Source of the DNA: Ampullaceana balthica
Taxonomy: Eukaryota > Mollusca > Gastropoda > Lymnaeidae
Reading direction: 5' to 3'
DNA: 64,000 bases
Assembly: GCA_944989445.1 (NCBI GenBank)
Contig: CALYLW010000683.1
Coordinates: 205,001-269,000, forward strand
Both the position numbers and the translations under genes were made by a program. The notes under the pieces are model-generated. The model was not told where the DNA came from, ran no database searches, and worked only from the letters and a program-made list of their open reading frames with translations. Positions 22,316 to 34,700 of this stretch are shown piece after piece (positions within the stretch are counted from its first letter, which is position 1; each line of letters starts with the position of its first letter).

Positions 22316-22742
22316 TAGAAATATTGTGACAACGAATCTTGAACCAACCGCAACGTTGCAAGATCCTCCCATTAAATGTGACAACGAATCTTGAACCAAC
22401 CGCAACGTAGCAAGATCCTCCCGTTAAATGTGACAACGAATCTTGAACCAACCGCAACGTAGCAAGATCCTCCCGTTAAATGTGACAACGAATCTTGAAC
22501 CAACCGCAACGTAGCAAGATCCTCCCGTTAAATGTGACAACGAATCTTGAACCAACCGCAACGTAGCAAGATCCTCCCGTTAAATGTGACAACGAATCTT
22601 GAACCAACCGCAACGTAGCAAGATCCTCCCGTTAAATGTGACAACGAATCTTGAACCAACCGCAACGTAGCAAGATCCTCCCGTTAAATGTGACAACGAA
22701 TCTTGAACCAACCGCAACGTAACAAGATCCTCCCGTTAAATG
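22316..22742. repeat. 52-bp minisatellite, about 8 copies
   Basis: The unit contains GTGACAACGAATCTTGAACC, AACCGCAACGTAGCAAGATC and CTCCCGTTAAAT. Only one or two bases vary, so the array is young or homogenised. Confidence 0.97.
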
Positions 22743-23029
22743 TTTACTTTAACAACAAAATGTTCACAATTTTAAAGTTTTAGTTTCAATGATAATAGTA
22801 ATATAAAAGATATGCTAAGAAAGTCCTCCGCTGACCCCTGGAAGGAAATTGGGGCACCCACCAAGTATAAACAAACCCCGAGTAAGCTCTAATGGAAACA
22901 TTAGGGATCCCCTACGACCATCGGTCATGCGACTTACTTCTTTTACTTTTATCTGTTACGGACGCTCCTTCTATACAGAATATAATTGAGTCCTACAATA
23001 TTTGTACATTATTGAATAGTTTGAGTCAA
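22743..23029. other. unique sequence with a SINE-tail-like word
   Basis: Near 22955-22980, TCTGTTACGGACGCTCCTTC resembles GACGCTCCTTCTATGCAGAA beside the SINE at 48.6 kb, so a fragment of that family may be present. Confidence 0.35.
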
Positions 23030-23990
23030 TGGTATTCAAATGAGCTGCCGCGATTTGCGCTATTCCCAAGATTTCTATGTTGCATCGCGCCGAATAGCGC
23101 AGTATACTGGTCACTCTACTATACTGGTCACTCTACTATACTGGTCACTCTACTATACTGGTCACTCTACTATACTGGTCACTCTACTATACTGGTCACT
23201 CTACTATACTGGTCACTCTACTATACTGGTCACTCTACTATACTGGTCACTCTACTATACTGGTCACTCTACTATACTGGTCACTCTACTATACTGGTCA
23301 CTCTACTATACTGGTCACTCTACTATACTGGTCACTCTACTATACTGGTCACTCTACTATACTGGTCACTCTACTATACTGGTCACTCTACTATACTGGT
23401 CACTCTACTATACTGGTCACTCTACTATACTGGTCACTCTACTATACTGGTCACTCTACTATACTGGTCACTCTACTATACTGGTCACTCTACTATACTG
23501 GTCACTCTACTATACTGGTCACTCTACTATACTGGTCACTCTACTATACTGGTCACTCTACTATACTGGTCACTCTACTATACTGGTCACTCTACTATAC
23601 TGGTCACTCTACTATACTGGTCACTCTACTATACTGGTCACTCTACTATACTGGTCACTCTACTATACTGGTCACTCTACTATACTGGTCACTCTACTAT
23701 ACTGGTCACTCTACTATACTGGTCACTCTACTATACTGGTCACTCTACTATACTGGTCACTCTACTTACGCATATAAAAACAACTGATTATAAGAGACGA
23801 AATGTAGTTCTAACATTTGATATATTTCAAAACTGCATTAAAATGAAAATAACGGATAAAAATCACTGATTTTTCAAGTAAATTTGATTTTTGTCTATGA
23901 AAAAGTCATTTTACAGCGTTAAAAAATATATATTCAGAAAGGTCATCCAATTGACAAGAAGAATGTTATAATTTCACTAACACCTCCCTA
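23030..23990. repeat. dispersed repeat copy A, expanded internally
   Basis: Its flanks match 27045-27362: ATGAGCTGC, GCATATAAAAACAACTGAT (ACGCATAATAACCCAACTGA in copy B), TTTTACAGCG, and AGAAAGGTCATCCAATT. Copy A holds a 663-bp 17-bp array where copy B has a short GCGCATTCGGATTATACCTA segment. Long frames across it come from the array and are not genes. Confidence 0.88.
23103..23765. repeat. 17-bp minisatellite, 39 essentially perfect copies
   Basis: The unit is TATACTGGTCACTCTAC, and 39 x 17 = 663 bp exactly. I saw no variant unit. Because 17 is not a multiple of three, the three plus-strand frames read the same peptide cycle (a 17-residue repeat) without stops, giving spurious ORFs of 245 and 325 codons. 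Confidence 0.98.
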
Positions 23991-24034
23991 AGAACTTTTA
24001 TACTAAAAGTGAATAAGGCCTGAATAAGGACAAA

Positions 24035-25145
24035 ATGTTGTATGACCTCAAGAAGATTGTTGGTCATCAACTTACTGTTGGCTCAGTTAAGTCTTATTAT
24101 TTAGGTTTTACACCTGTTGCTACTGAGGATAATGATACATTGTTAGATATTGCCATTAATTGTTTTAGGAAACTTTCATTTAATTATGACTCTTTTACTG
24201 ATAGTAGATCAGAGGAGACTTACAATTGGTTATGTAAGATTACTAGCACCATGTCTGATAGGGCAGCAACAATGAATACAAATTGGGAATGTCCCACTCT
24301 TGTGAAACAGAATTAAAGTCTCTAGAATCTGATATTAAATAAATTCATGGTTGGTATTTAGGGTGGGATCAGGACAAACTTTTTAAGTCATATAGGCTAC
24401 TGGTGTAGCTGAGACAGCAGCTGATAGGCTACTGGTGTAGCTGAGACAGCAGCTGATAGGCTACTGGTGTAGCTGAGACAGCAGCTGATAGGCTACTGGT
24501 GTAGCTGAGACAGCAGCTGATAGGCTACTGGTGTAGCTGAGACAGCAACTGATAGGCTACTGGTTTAGCTGAGACAGCAGCTGATAGGCTACTGGTGTAG
24601 CTGAGACAGCAGCTGATAGGCTACTGGTGTAGCTGAGACAGCAGCTGATAGGCTACTGGTGTAGCTGAGACAGCAGCTGATAGGCTACTGGTGTAGCTGA
24701 GACAGCAGCTGATAGGCTACTGGTGTAGCTGAGACAGCAGCTGATAGGCTACTGGTGTAGCTGAGACAGCAACTGATAGGCTACTGGTTTAGCTGAGACA
24801 GCAGCTGATAGGCTACTGGTGTAGCTGAGACAGCAGCTGATAGGCTACTGGTGTAGCTGAGACAGCAGCAGTAAGGCTGGTTAGAACTATTTGTGATGTT
24901 TTGGGTCCTGGGGGGGGGGTGGGGGTGGGTGCAGGGTTGAATGGCTAGCATTTTGTAAGACATCAATAATTCCTAGTTTTAAAAGTAATAGATTTAACTG
25001 CTTTTTTGTTGAAGCTGCTTCATCAATTGTTTTTCATTTAGATAAGATTTTGTCATTTTTTACATGTGGAGTTCTGAATGCACCGCATTTAAAATTACAG
25101 AGTATAGCATTAGATTTAAAGGACACTAATTAGGCATCGGACTTA
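24035..25145 (+). pseudogene. transposon-type ORF remnant (SDRAAT protein family), split by an array
   Basis: An intact part (24035-24316) reads TVGSVKSYYLGFTPVATED and ends ITSTMSDRAATMNTNWE. After the 32-bp array, AAVRLVRTICDVLGPG (near 24868-24915) and NRFNCFFVEAASSIVFHLDK (24987-25046) continue the same kind of protein, up to a stop near 25128. This motif order (SDRA..., LIRTACKA-like, NRFN..FY.A-like) recalls a large uncharacterised protein family repeated in invertebrate genomes that I take to be mobile-element-borne. I cannot name its superfamily. Stops and shifts make it non-functional. Confidence 0.6.
24397..24872. repeat. 32-bp minisatellite, about 15 copies, with a 224-bp higher-order repeat
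   Basis: The unit is GGCTACTGGTGTAGCTGAGA plus CAGCAGCTGATA. A variant pair (CAGCAACTGA then GGTTTAGCTG) occurs near 24545 and again near 24769, seven units apart, so a seven-unit block was duplicated. The array lies within the transposon-type ORF and its last unit blends into the coding frame (GCTGAGACAGCAGCAG). Confidence 0.96.
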
Positions 25146-25504
25146 TAATTGATTGACATTTTAGGTTAAAAAAATTAAAAATAAAATTTACGCTGTCAGT
25201 ACTGAATTGCAGCTCTCTATAACCAAATTTATCATGTTCGTATTTATCAAGTTTAGGTTTTAAAGTAACCTTTTTGCGGGAATTATTTTTAGATTATGAG
25301 TCCATTTTATAATAAGTGTGTACATTTTCTATGACAATTATTATAATTAAAAATAATATGGTCTAATTTTGGCTTTGATATCTTAATTGGTTAATTTGTT
25401 GTGATTTTTTTAAAAATTCTTCAAATTTCTTACATTTTGTGACAATACTAGTTTATGTTAGTTTAAATGTATCATCTGCCTGTCAATTTCTTGATAAAGA
25501 GATT
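25146..25504. other. AT-rich sequence, no gene seen
   Basis: About 360 bp that may be the 3' remainder of the preceding element. No supported ORF. Confidence 0.4.
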
Positions 25505-26452
25505 TGAAGTGTCTTTGAAGTGTCTTTGAAGTGTCTTTGAAGTGTCTTTGAAGTGTCTTTGAATTGTCTTTGAAGTGTCTTTGAATTGTCTTTGAATTGT
25601 CTTTGAATTGTCTTTGAAGTGTCTTTGAATTGTCTTTGAAGTGTCTTTGAATTGTCTTTGAATTGTCTTTGAATTGTCTTTGAATTGTCTTTGAATTGTC
25701 TTTGAATTGTCTTTGAATTGTCTTTGAATTGTCTTTGAATTGTCTTTGAATTGTCTTTGAATTGTCTTTGAATTGTCTTTGAACTGTCTTTGAACTGTCT
25801 TTGAACAGTCTTTGAACTGTCTTTGAATTGTCTTTGAATTGTCTTTGAATTGTCTTTGAATTGTCTTTGAATTGTCTTTGAATTGTCTTTGAATTGTCTT
25901 TGAATTGTCTTTGAATTGTCTTTGAATTGTCTTTGAATTGTCTTTGAATTGTCTTTGAATTGTCTTTGAATTGTCTTTGAATTGTCTTTTAAGTGTCTTT
26001 GAAGTGTCTTTGAAGTGTCTTTGAAGTGTCTTTGAAGTGTCTTTGAAGTGTCTTTGAATTGTCTTTGAAGTGTCTTTGAAGTGTCTTTGAATTGTCTTTG
26101 AAGTGTCTTTGAAGTGTCTTTGAAGTGTCTTTGAAGTGTCTTTGAAGTGTCTTTGAATTGTCTTTGAATTGTCTTTGAATTGTCTTTGAATTGTCTTTGA
26201 ATTGTCTTTGAATTGTCTTTGAATTGTCTTTGAATTGTCTTTGAATTGTCTTTGAATTGTCTTTGAATTGTCTTTGAATTGTCTTTGAATTGTCTTTGAA
26301 TTGTCTTTGAATTGTCTTTGAATTGTCTTTGAATTGTCTTTGAATTGTCTTTGAATTGTCTTTGAATTGTCTTTGAATTGTCTTTGAATTGTCTTTGAAT
26401 TGTCTTTGAATTGTCTTTGAATTGTCTTTGAATTGTCTTTGAATTGTCTTTG
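25505..26452. repeat. 11-bp array, about 86 copies
   Basis: The unit is A(G/T)TGTCTTTGA. G-type and T-type units form blocks: mostly G at 25505-25560 and 25990-26150, almost only T elsewhere, with a few C-type units near 25785-25825. This block pattern records local duplications. Confidence 0.98.
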
Positions 26453-26625
26453 CGATAATAGTAATTTTATATTTCTAACTGATTTGGTTAATTTTTAATG
26501 ATTTTTTAAAAATGAAGAAAAATTGACTTTTTGTCTCCCTTTTCATTTTTTGTAAAATTGTGCATCTGCTAGTTTTGAATTGAATAAATTTTGTAAATTG
26601 AATTATGTCACTGCCTTGAAAAACA

Positions 26626-26793
26626 TTGAGTTTGTTATATGTGTAGTTTGTTATATGTGTAGTTTGTTATATGTGTAGTTTGTTATATGTGTAATTTGTT
26701 ATATGTGTAGTTTGTTATATGTGTAGTTTGTTATATGTGTAGTTTGTTATATGTGTAGTTTGTTATATGTGTAGTTTGTTATATGTGTAGTTG
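26626..26793. repeat. 16-bp tandem repeat, about 10.5 copies
   Basis: The unit is TTTGTTATATGTGTAG. Confidence 0.97.
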
Positions 26794-27044
26794 TCTGTTA
26801 GGTAAAGAAGTTTGAGTTTGAAAGCTCCCAAAATGTTATTTCAAAAGTTACAGGGTGTCAAAAACACACTTTTGCACATTTAGTGATGTCGGCCATTTTG
26901 GAATTTTCATAAATTTATAATTATAAACCTATTACAGGTAGAATAGTAATTTTTGCGGTTCTGTTCTAATGAAGATATGCACTATAGAGGGGAGTATTCA
27001 CATTGAATGTAGTTCTAATTTGAAATTTTCATTTAGAATACCTT

Positions 27045-27362
27045 TTAGGTATTCTAAATGAGCTGCAGAAATTTACGTAAAACATTTCTGGCAAGGTCGC
27101 GTCGCGCCTAATCGCTCTGGCGCATTCGGATTATACCTACGCATAATAACCCAACTGATTTAGAAACAGGAAATATAGTTCTATCATCTGATATATTTTT
27201 TACTGCGTTAATATGAAATTAAATGGTAAAAAACATCGATTATTCAACCAAAATTGATATTTTTCCCATGAAACAGTCATTTTACAGCGCCCAAAAATAT
27301 ATAATCAGAAAGGTCATCCAATTTCCAATAAAACTGTTGTAATTTAACTATTACCCCCTATC
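27045..27362. repeat. dispersed repeat copy B (unexpanded)
   Basis: Matches the flanks of copy A (23030-23990) at scattered but collinear blocks and lacks the 17-bp array. It provides an unexpanded paralogue for comparison. Confidence 0.85.
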
Positions 27363-27950
27363 GCAGTTCCATGCCGTCCAACAGGAACGAAGCCATACAT
27401 TTCTGCTGTACAAAAGTCCCTGCGTGGACGACGTTAGGAGTTTCCTTGAAAACTGAAGCGCCCACTTGTCAGTTTGATTTAACGATTGTGATTAATTGTG
27501 TTCGTTTTCATGGATTTAAAAGCTATTATAGGTAAGTTGAAGCTAAACTTAAATTATTGAACTATCAATTTAATTTAAAATAATCGTATTGATTTATTTC
27601 TTTTAAATTGTTGGACTGGCTATCGAAAATTAATGCACGCTTCTTAATTTTATGCCAAATAATGTGCATGGTCTTTTTGGAAATACTCTGTATTTGATAT
27701 AACTTCGTCATAATAAAAATAGAATGCACCCTTAATCTAATTAAATGTTCAGGAGTTTAATGGTATTTAATTTATTTTGTTACGATTTATTTTAAAATTG
27801 TATTGAATATTTGAACTGTTGGCAATTTCTCGATTAGTCTTAAGTCGTATGTCAGCCATTTTTAATTATAGCATTTTTAGGGTTTGGGTTGAAGCATTAT
27901 GTACACAGAGGTTATGATTTCACTAGTGTATTTAGTAATATTGTAGCTTT
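27363..27950. other. AT-rich unique sequence, no gene seen
   Basis: About 590 bp without a supported gene. Confidence 0.5.
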
Positions 27951-28018
27951 GCGTGGGCTCGAACCCACGCCCCTCAGCTTTGTGAGGCGAGCGCACTACT
28001 GACTTCGCTATCCAGCTG
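27951..28018 (-). repeat. tRNA-like sequence, probable SINE head or tRNA pseudogene
   Basis: On the minus strand GGTTCGAGCCC is a perfect polymerase III B box, inside a stem GCGTGGG/CCCACGC. TAGCGAAGTCA upstream approximates an A box. The T-arm stem is 7 bp with a 6-nt loop, and the anticodon stem (around CTCACAA) pairs poorly, so a working tRNA is unlikely. About 67 nt fits a tRNA-derived promoter region. Confidence 0.55.
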
Positions 28019-28062
28019 TAACAGATAAGATAAGATAAACATTTGGGACAAAAAATCAGTGA

Positions 28063-28240
28063 TCGAACCATCCGGAGTCAAAACGTCTAGGGTTCCTATA
28101 GACAGGGTCGAACCATCTGGAGTCAAAAAGTCTAGGATTCCTATAGACAGGGTCGAACCATCTGGAGTCAAAAAGTCTAGAATTCCTATAGACAGGGTCG
28201 AACCTTCCGGGGTTGAAATCCCGAGAAACCATTTAACCAA
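28063..28240. repeat. 45-bp minisatellite, 4 copies
   Basis: The unit contains TCGAACCATCTGGAGTCAAA and GTCTAG(A/G)(A/G)TTCCTATAGACAGGG. On the minus strand each unit carries GGTTCGACCC, close to a B box, and the array lies about 45 bp from the tRNA-like sequence. Confidence 0.94.
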
Positions 28241-28726
28241 TAACTAAATATATTGATGAGTACTGCAAATGACCCATTTCCGGCTACTAACTAGAACATT
28301 AGTCAACTATACCAAGTTCCATGACTAAGTTAGTTTACGGGCCACTACAAGAATCAGTCAACTGTATCATGCAGCTTATAAAACTCAGCTGCCATGGTCA
28401 AACTACTACAACATTTAGACAACTCTATGAGGTTACAAGATGTGTTAGTGTTTCAAATGATAAACAACGTCATTACAGGCCAAATGATAAACAACGTCAT
28501 TACAGGCCAAATTCCAAGTAGCACTGCCTTAAAAATAACAGTTTGACTGTCCCTCCATCAACCAGACGTTGACTGACCGTCGAGTGCCCTACAGTATCGA
28601 ACCCGATTCTCTTGACATTTGGTCAATGTGCAGAACGTGCCCTCGTACACATGTGAATATGGGGGATAACAGTCACTGCGAGGGCAGACCAGCAGAGCTT
28701 TGGGTTACTCGTGGCGGTTCTGCTAA
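28241..28726. other. unique sequence, no gene seen
   Basis: About 485 bp. A 27-bp duplication (AAATGATAAACAACGTCATT) lies at 28456-28509. Frames of about 60 codons are not recognisable. Confidence 0.5.
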
Positions 28727-29755
28727 GAAGAAAGGAAATGTGACAATGTCCTAACTGATGTCATAAAATGAAGGACCAAGAAATGTGACAATGTCCTAAC
28801 TGAGGCGATAAAATGAAGGACCATGAAATGTGACAATGTCCTAAATGATGTCATAAATTGAGGACCATGAAATGTGACTTCCTAACTGATGTCATAAAAT
28901 GAAGGACCATAAAATGTGACAATGTCCTAACTAACTGATGTAAAAAATGAGGACCATGAAATGTGACAATGTCCTAACTGATGTCATGAAATGTGAAAAT
29001 GTCCTATCTGATGTCATAAATTGAGGACCATGAAATGTGACAATGTCCTAACTGATGTCCTAAAATGATGACCATGAAATGTGACAATGTCCTAAATGAT
29101 GTCATAAAATGAAGGACCATGAAATGTGACAATGTCCTAAATGGTGTAAAAAATGAGGACCATGAAATGTGACAATGTCCTAACTGAGGCGATAAAATGA
29201 AGGACCATGAAATGTGACAATGTCCTAACTGATGTCATAAATTGAGGACCATGAAATTTGACTTCCTAACTGATGTCATAAAATGAAGGACCATAAAATG
29301 TGACAATGTCCTAACTGATGTAAAAAATGAGGACCATGAAATGTGACAATGTCCTAACTGATGTCATGAAATGTGACAATGTCCGATCTGATGTCATAAA
29401 TTGAGGACCATCAAATGTGACAATGTCCTAACTAATGTCCTAAAATGATGACCATGAAATGTGACAATGTCCTAACTGATGTCCTAAAATGATGACCATG
29501 AAATGTGACAATGTCCTAACTGATGTCATAAAATGATGACCATGAAATATGACAATATGCTAAGTAATGTCCTAAAATAAGGACCATGAAATGTGACAAA
29601 ATTTCTAACTGATGTCATAAAATGATGACCATGAAATATGACAATGTCCTAAGTAAATTAAGTAATGTCCTAAAATAAGGACCATGAAATGTGACAATGT
29701 CTTAACTGATGTTATAAAAAAATTTCAAACACATGTCCTAAAATGATGACTAGAC
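28727..29755. repeat. 44-45-bp degenerate minisatellite with a 384-bp higher-order repeat
   Basis: Units contain AAATGTGACAATGTCCTAAC and TGATGTCATAAAATGA(A/T)GGACCATG with many small deletions. A marker lacking CAATGT (TGACTTCCTAAC) occurs near 28877 and 29261, 384 bp apart, with matching flanks. Confidence 0.95.
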
Positions 29756-30285
29756 GAAAACAACAACAAACACATCTTTCAGATGTTTTAGACAGTTCCT
29801 TTATTAAGCTTCAATCACATTAAAACCATCCTTGCTCGGCACATTAGATGGTAACGCGATACTTTGTTTTCAGTCTAGTATTTCATCAGACTGCTGGCTC
29901 TCTCAGGCATTCATTTTAATGAGGCGCTTTTATTTAATGTTTTCATAACAGATAACCTTGACCTTTGTGCCACGTGCTGAGCGATGCCTTGATGTTGACC
30001 TTTTGTGCCACGTGCTGAGCGATGCCTTGATGTTGACTCATATACTTTTCTCTACAAAACCAATTATCCCAAATAGATCAACATAAAATGTTGATATATG
30101 ATATATTAAACAATGAAAGTACGAAAACAATTAAAGTTATAATTAAGCCGTCCTTCTTTTTTCAATCACCAAGAACAAAACAAATTCATTTTGACCGCGT
30201 TTCGTAGGTACACCTCCGCCAAGTAAAACTTAAACTTTTGAAATAATTAAATTTTAAGTTAAGAATTTTCTTCCATACATTGAAA
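29756..30285. other. unique sequence, no gene seen
   Basis: About 530 bp. A short duplication with TGTGCCACGTGCTGAGCGAT occurs at 29967 and 30005. Confidence 0.5.
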
Positions 30286-31308
<1,023 letters not shown>

Positions 31309-31712
31309 CATTAAAATAAAGTCACAAGTAAACAACGTTCGCTATCTCAAAGAAAAACCAGTTTGTATTTCCTTTTCTAACAATGATGTCAAATAATCGC
31401 CAAAGTCTGGACCTTCAAGTGCGTCATCGGGCAGGGACAGAAATCAGTTTGACAGGATATGTGTGAACATTAATACGCAAACGAGATCTCGGGCCTCGAG
31501 ATCTGTCGATAAAACAAGAAATAGGTGGGAGCTCAAGGGTTAATAGAATTATCCACCAGAAAAATGCATCAGTAGAGAGGGACGCTGTCAGTTGGCGTAT
31601 CCCATGACAGCTCCTGTGTCTGATTCCATCCAGTCCCAACTCACTGGGGAGCCGCGATGACAATGTCAAGGACATCCTTAAAAAGAGCGCATACGACAGC
31701 ACTGAGACCGCT
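31309..31712. other. unique sequence, no gene seen
   Basis: About 400 bp between the hAT element and the large array. A minus-strand frame of 92 codons (31424-31702) has no recognisable domain. Confidence 0.45.
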
Positions 31713-34700
31713 ACAGAACTGTGCTAATGGGAGAAATAGGCAAATGGGAGAACTGTGCTAATGGGAGAAATAGGCAAATGGGAGAACTGTGCTATTAGGA
31801 GAACTGTGCTAATGGGAGAACTATGCTAATGGGAGAAATGCGCTAATGGGAGAACTGTGCTAATGGGAGATTTAGGCTAATAGGAGAAATGGGCTAATGG
31901 GAGATATAGGCTAATGGGAGAAATGGGCTAATGGGAGATATAGGCTAATGGGAGAAATGTGCTAATGGGAGAACTGTACTAATGAAAGAACTGAGCTAGC
32001 GGGAGAAATGGAATACTGGGAGAACTGTACTAATGGGAGAAATGGGTTGATGGGAGAAATAGGTTAATGGGAGAAATGGCTTAATGGGAGAACTGGACTG
32101 ATAGGAGAAATGGGTTAATGGGAGAACTGGACTAATGGGAGAACTGTACTAATTGGAGAACTGGGCTAATGGGAGAAATGTGCTAATGGGAGAACTGGAC
32201 TGATGGGATAGCTGGATTGATGGGAGAAATGTATTAATGGGAGAGCTGCAATAATGGGAGAACTGGACTAATGGGAGAAAAGTACTAATGGAGAACTGGA
32301 CTAATGGGAAAAATGGAGTAATGAGACAACTGTGCTAATGGGAGAAATGGCTTAATGGGACAAATGGACTAATGGGAGCTGTACTAATGGGAGAAATGGC
32401 TTAATGGGAGAAATGGCTAAATGGGAGAAATGGACTAATGGGAGAACTGTGCTAATGGGAGAAATGGCTTAATGGGGAAAATGGACTAATGGGAGAACTG
32501 TGCTAATGGGAGAAATGGCTTAATGGGAGAAATGGACTAATGGCAGAACTACACTAACGGTAGAAATGGGTTAATGACAGAACTGGACTGATGGGAGAAC
32601 TAGACTAATGGGAGAACTGCGCTAATGGGAGAAATGGGTTAATGGGAGAACTGTGTTAATGGGAGAACTGGAATAACGTGAGAACTGGACTAATGGGAGA
32701 AATGTGCTAATGGGATAAATGTGTTAATAGGAGAAATGGGTTAATGTGAGAACTGGACTGATGGGAGAACTAGGGTAATGGGAGAAATGTGCTAATGGGA
32801 GAACTGTACTAATGGGAGAAGTGGGTTAATAGGAGAAATGGGTTAATGGGAGACAGGACTGATGGGAGAACTGGGGTAATGGGAGAACTGTACTAATTGG
32901 AGAACTGGTCTAATGGGAGAAATGTGCTAATGGGAGAAATGGACTAATTGGAGATATAGGCAAATGGGAGAACTGTGCTAATGGGAGAATTGTATTAATG
33001 GGAGAAATGGGTTGATGGGAGAAATGGGTTAATGGGAGAACTGTACTGATGGGAGAACTAGGGTAATGGGAGAAATGTGCTAATGGGAGAACTGTACTAA
33101 TGGGAGAAGTGGGTTAATAGGAGAAATGGGTTAATGGGAGACAGGACTGATGGGAGAACTGGGGTAATGGGAGAACTGTACTAATTGGAGAACTAATCTA
33201 ATGGGAGAAATGTGCTAATGGGAGAAATGGACTAATTGGAGATATAGGCAATTGGGAGAACTGTGCTAATGGGAGAATTGTATTAATGGGAGAAATGGGT
33301 TGATGGGAGAAATGGAATAATGGGAGAACTGGACGAATGGGAGAAATGGACTAATGGGAGAACTGGACTAATAAGAGAACTGGGCTAATTGGAGAACTGG
33401 ACTAATGGGAGAAATGGAATAATGTGAGAACTGGAATGATGGAAGAAATGGGTTAATAGGAGAAATGGGTTAATGGGAGACTGGACTGATGGGAGAACTG
33501 GGGTAATGGGAGAACTGTACTAATTGGAGAAATGGTCAAATGGGAGAAATGGACTAATGGGAGATATAGGCTAATGGGAGAACTGTGCTAATGGGAGAAC
33601 TGTACTAATGGGAGAAATGGGTTGATGGGAGAAATGGGAGAACTGTACTGATGGGAGAAATGGAATAATGGGAGAACTGGACGAATGGGAGAACTGGACT
33701 AATTGGAGAACTGGACTAATGGGAGAACTGTACTAATTGGAGAACTGGTATAATGGGAGAACTGGACTGATGGGAGAAATGGACTAAAGAGAGAACTGGA
33801 CTAATGGGAGAACTGGAATAATGTGAGAACTGGAATGATGGGAGAACTGGACTAATGGGAGAACTGCAATAATGGGAGAACTGTACTAAAGGGCGAAATG
33901 GACTGATGGGACAACTGTGCTAATGGGAGAGCTGGACTGATGGGAGAACTGTGATAATGGGAAAACTGGACTGATTGGAGAAATGGGTTAATGGGAGAAC
34001 TGTGCTAAAGGTAAAACTCAAATAACGTGAGAACTGGACTAATGGGAGAACTAGACTAATGAGAGAGCTGTGCTAATGGGAGAAATGGGTTCATGGGAGA
34101 ACTGGACTGACGGGAGAACTGGACTAATGGGAGAACTGTGTTAATGGGAGAACTGTGCTAATGGGAGAAATGGGTTCATGGGAGGACTGGACTGGTGGGA
34201 GAACTGTACTAATTGGAGAACTGGTCTAATGGGAGAAATGTGCTAATGGGAGAAATTGACTAATGGGAGATATAGGCTAATGAGAGAACTGTACTAAAGA
34301 GAGAACTGTACTAATGGGAGAAATGGGTTGATGGGAGAAATGGGTTAATGGGAGAACTGTACTGATGGGAGAAATGGAATAATGGAAGAACTGGACTAAT
34401 GGGAGAAATGGACTAATGGGAGAACTGGACTAATGGGAGAACTGTGCTAATTGGAGAACTGGGCTAATGGGAGAACTGGACTGATGGGAGAAATGGACTA
34501 AAGGGAGAACTGGACTAATGGGAGAACTGGAATAATGTGAGAACTGGAATGATGGGAGAACTGGACTGATGGGAGAAATAGACTAATGGGATAAATGGGT
34601 TAGTAGGAGAAATGGGTTAATGGGAGAACTGGACTGATGGGAAAACTAGGGTAATGGGAGAACTGCACTCGTTGGAGAACTGGTCTAATGGGAGAATTGG

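Noticed and set aside
22892..23869. 325-codon ORF and an overlapping 245-codon ORF
   Set aside because: Both arise from the 17-bp array, where the plus-strand frames cycle through the same stop-free peptide.
27951..28018. Functional tRNA gene (anticodon CAC)
   Set aside because: Anticodon and T arms do not fold as in a standard tRNA; kept only as tRNA-like.
28727..29755. CRISPR-like array of repeats and spacers
   Set aside because: The whole 44-bp unit repeats, with no unique spacers, and the context is eukaryotic.
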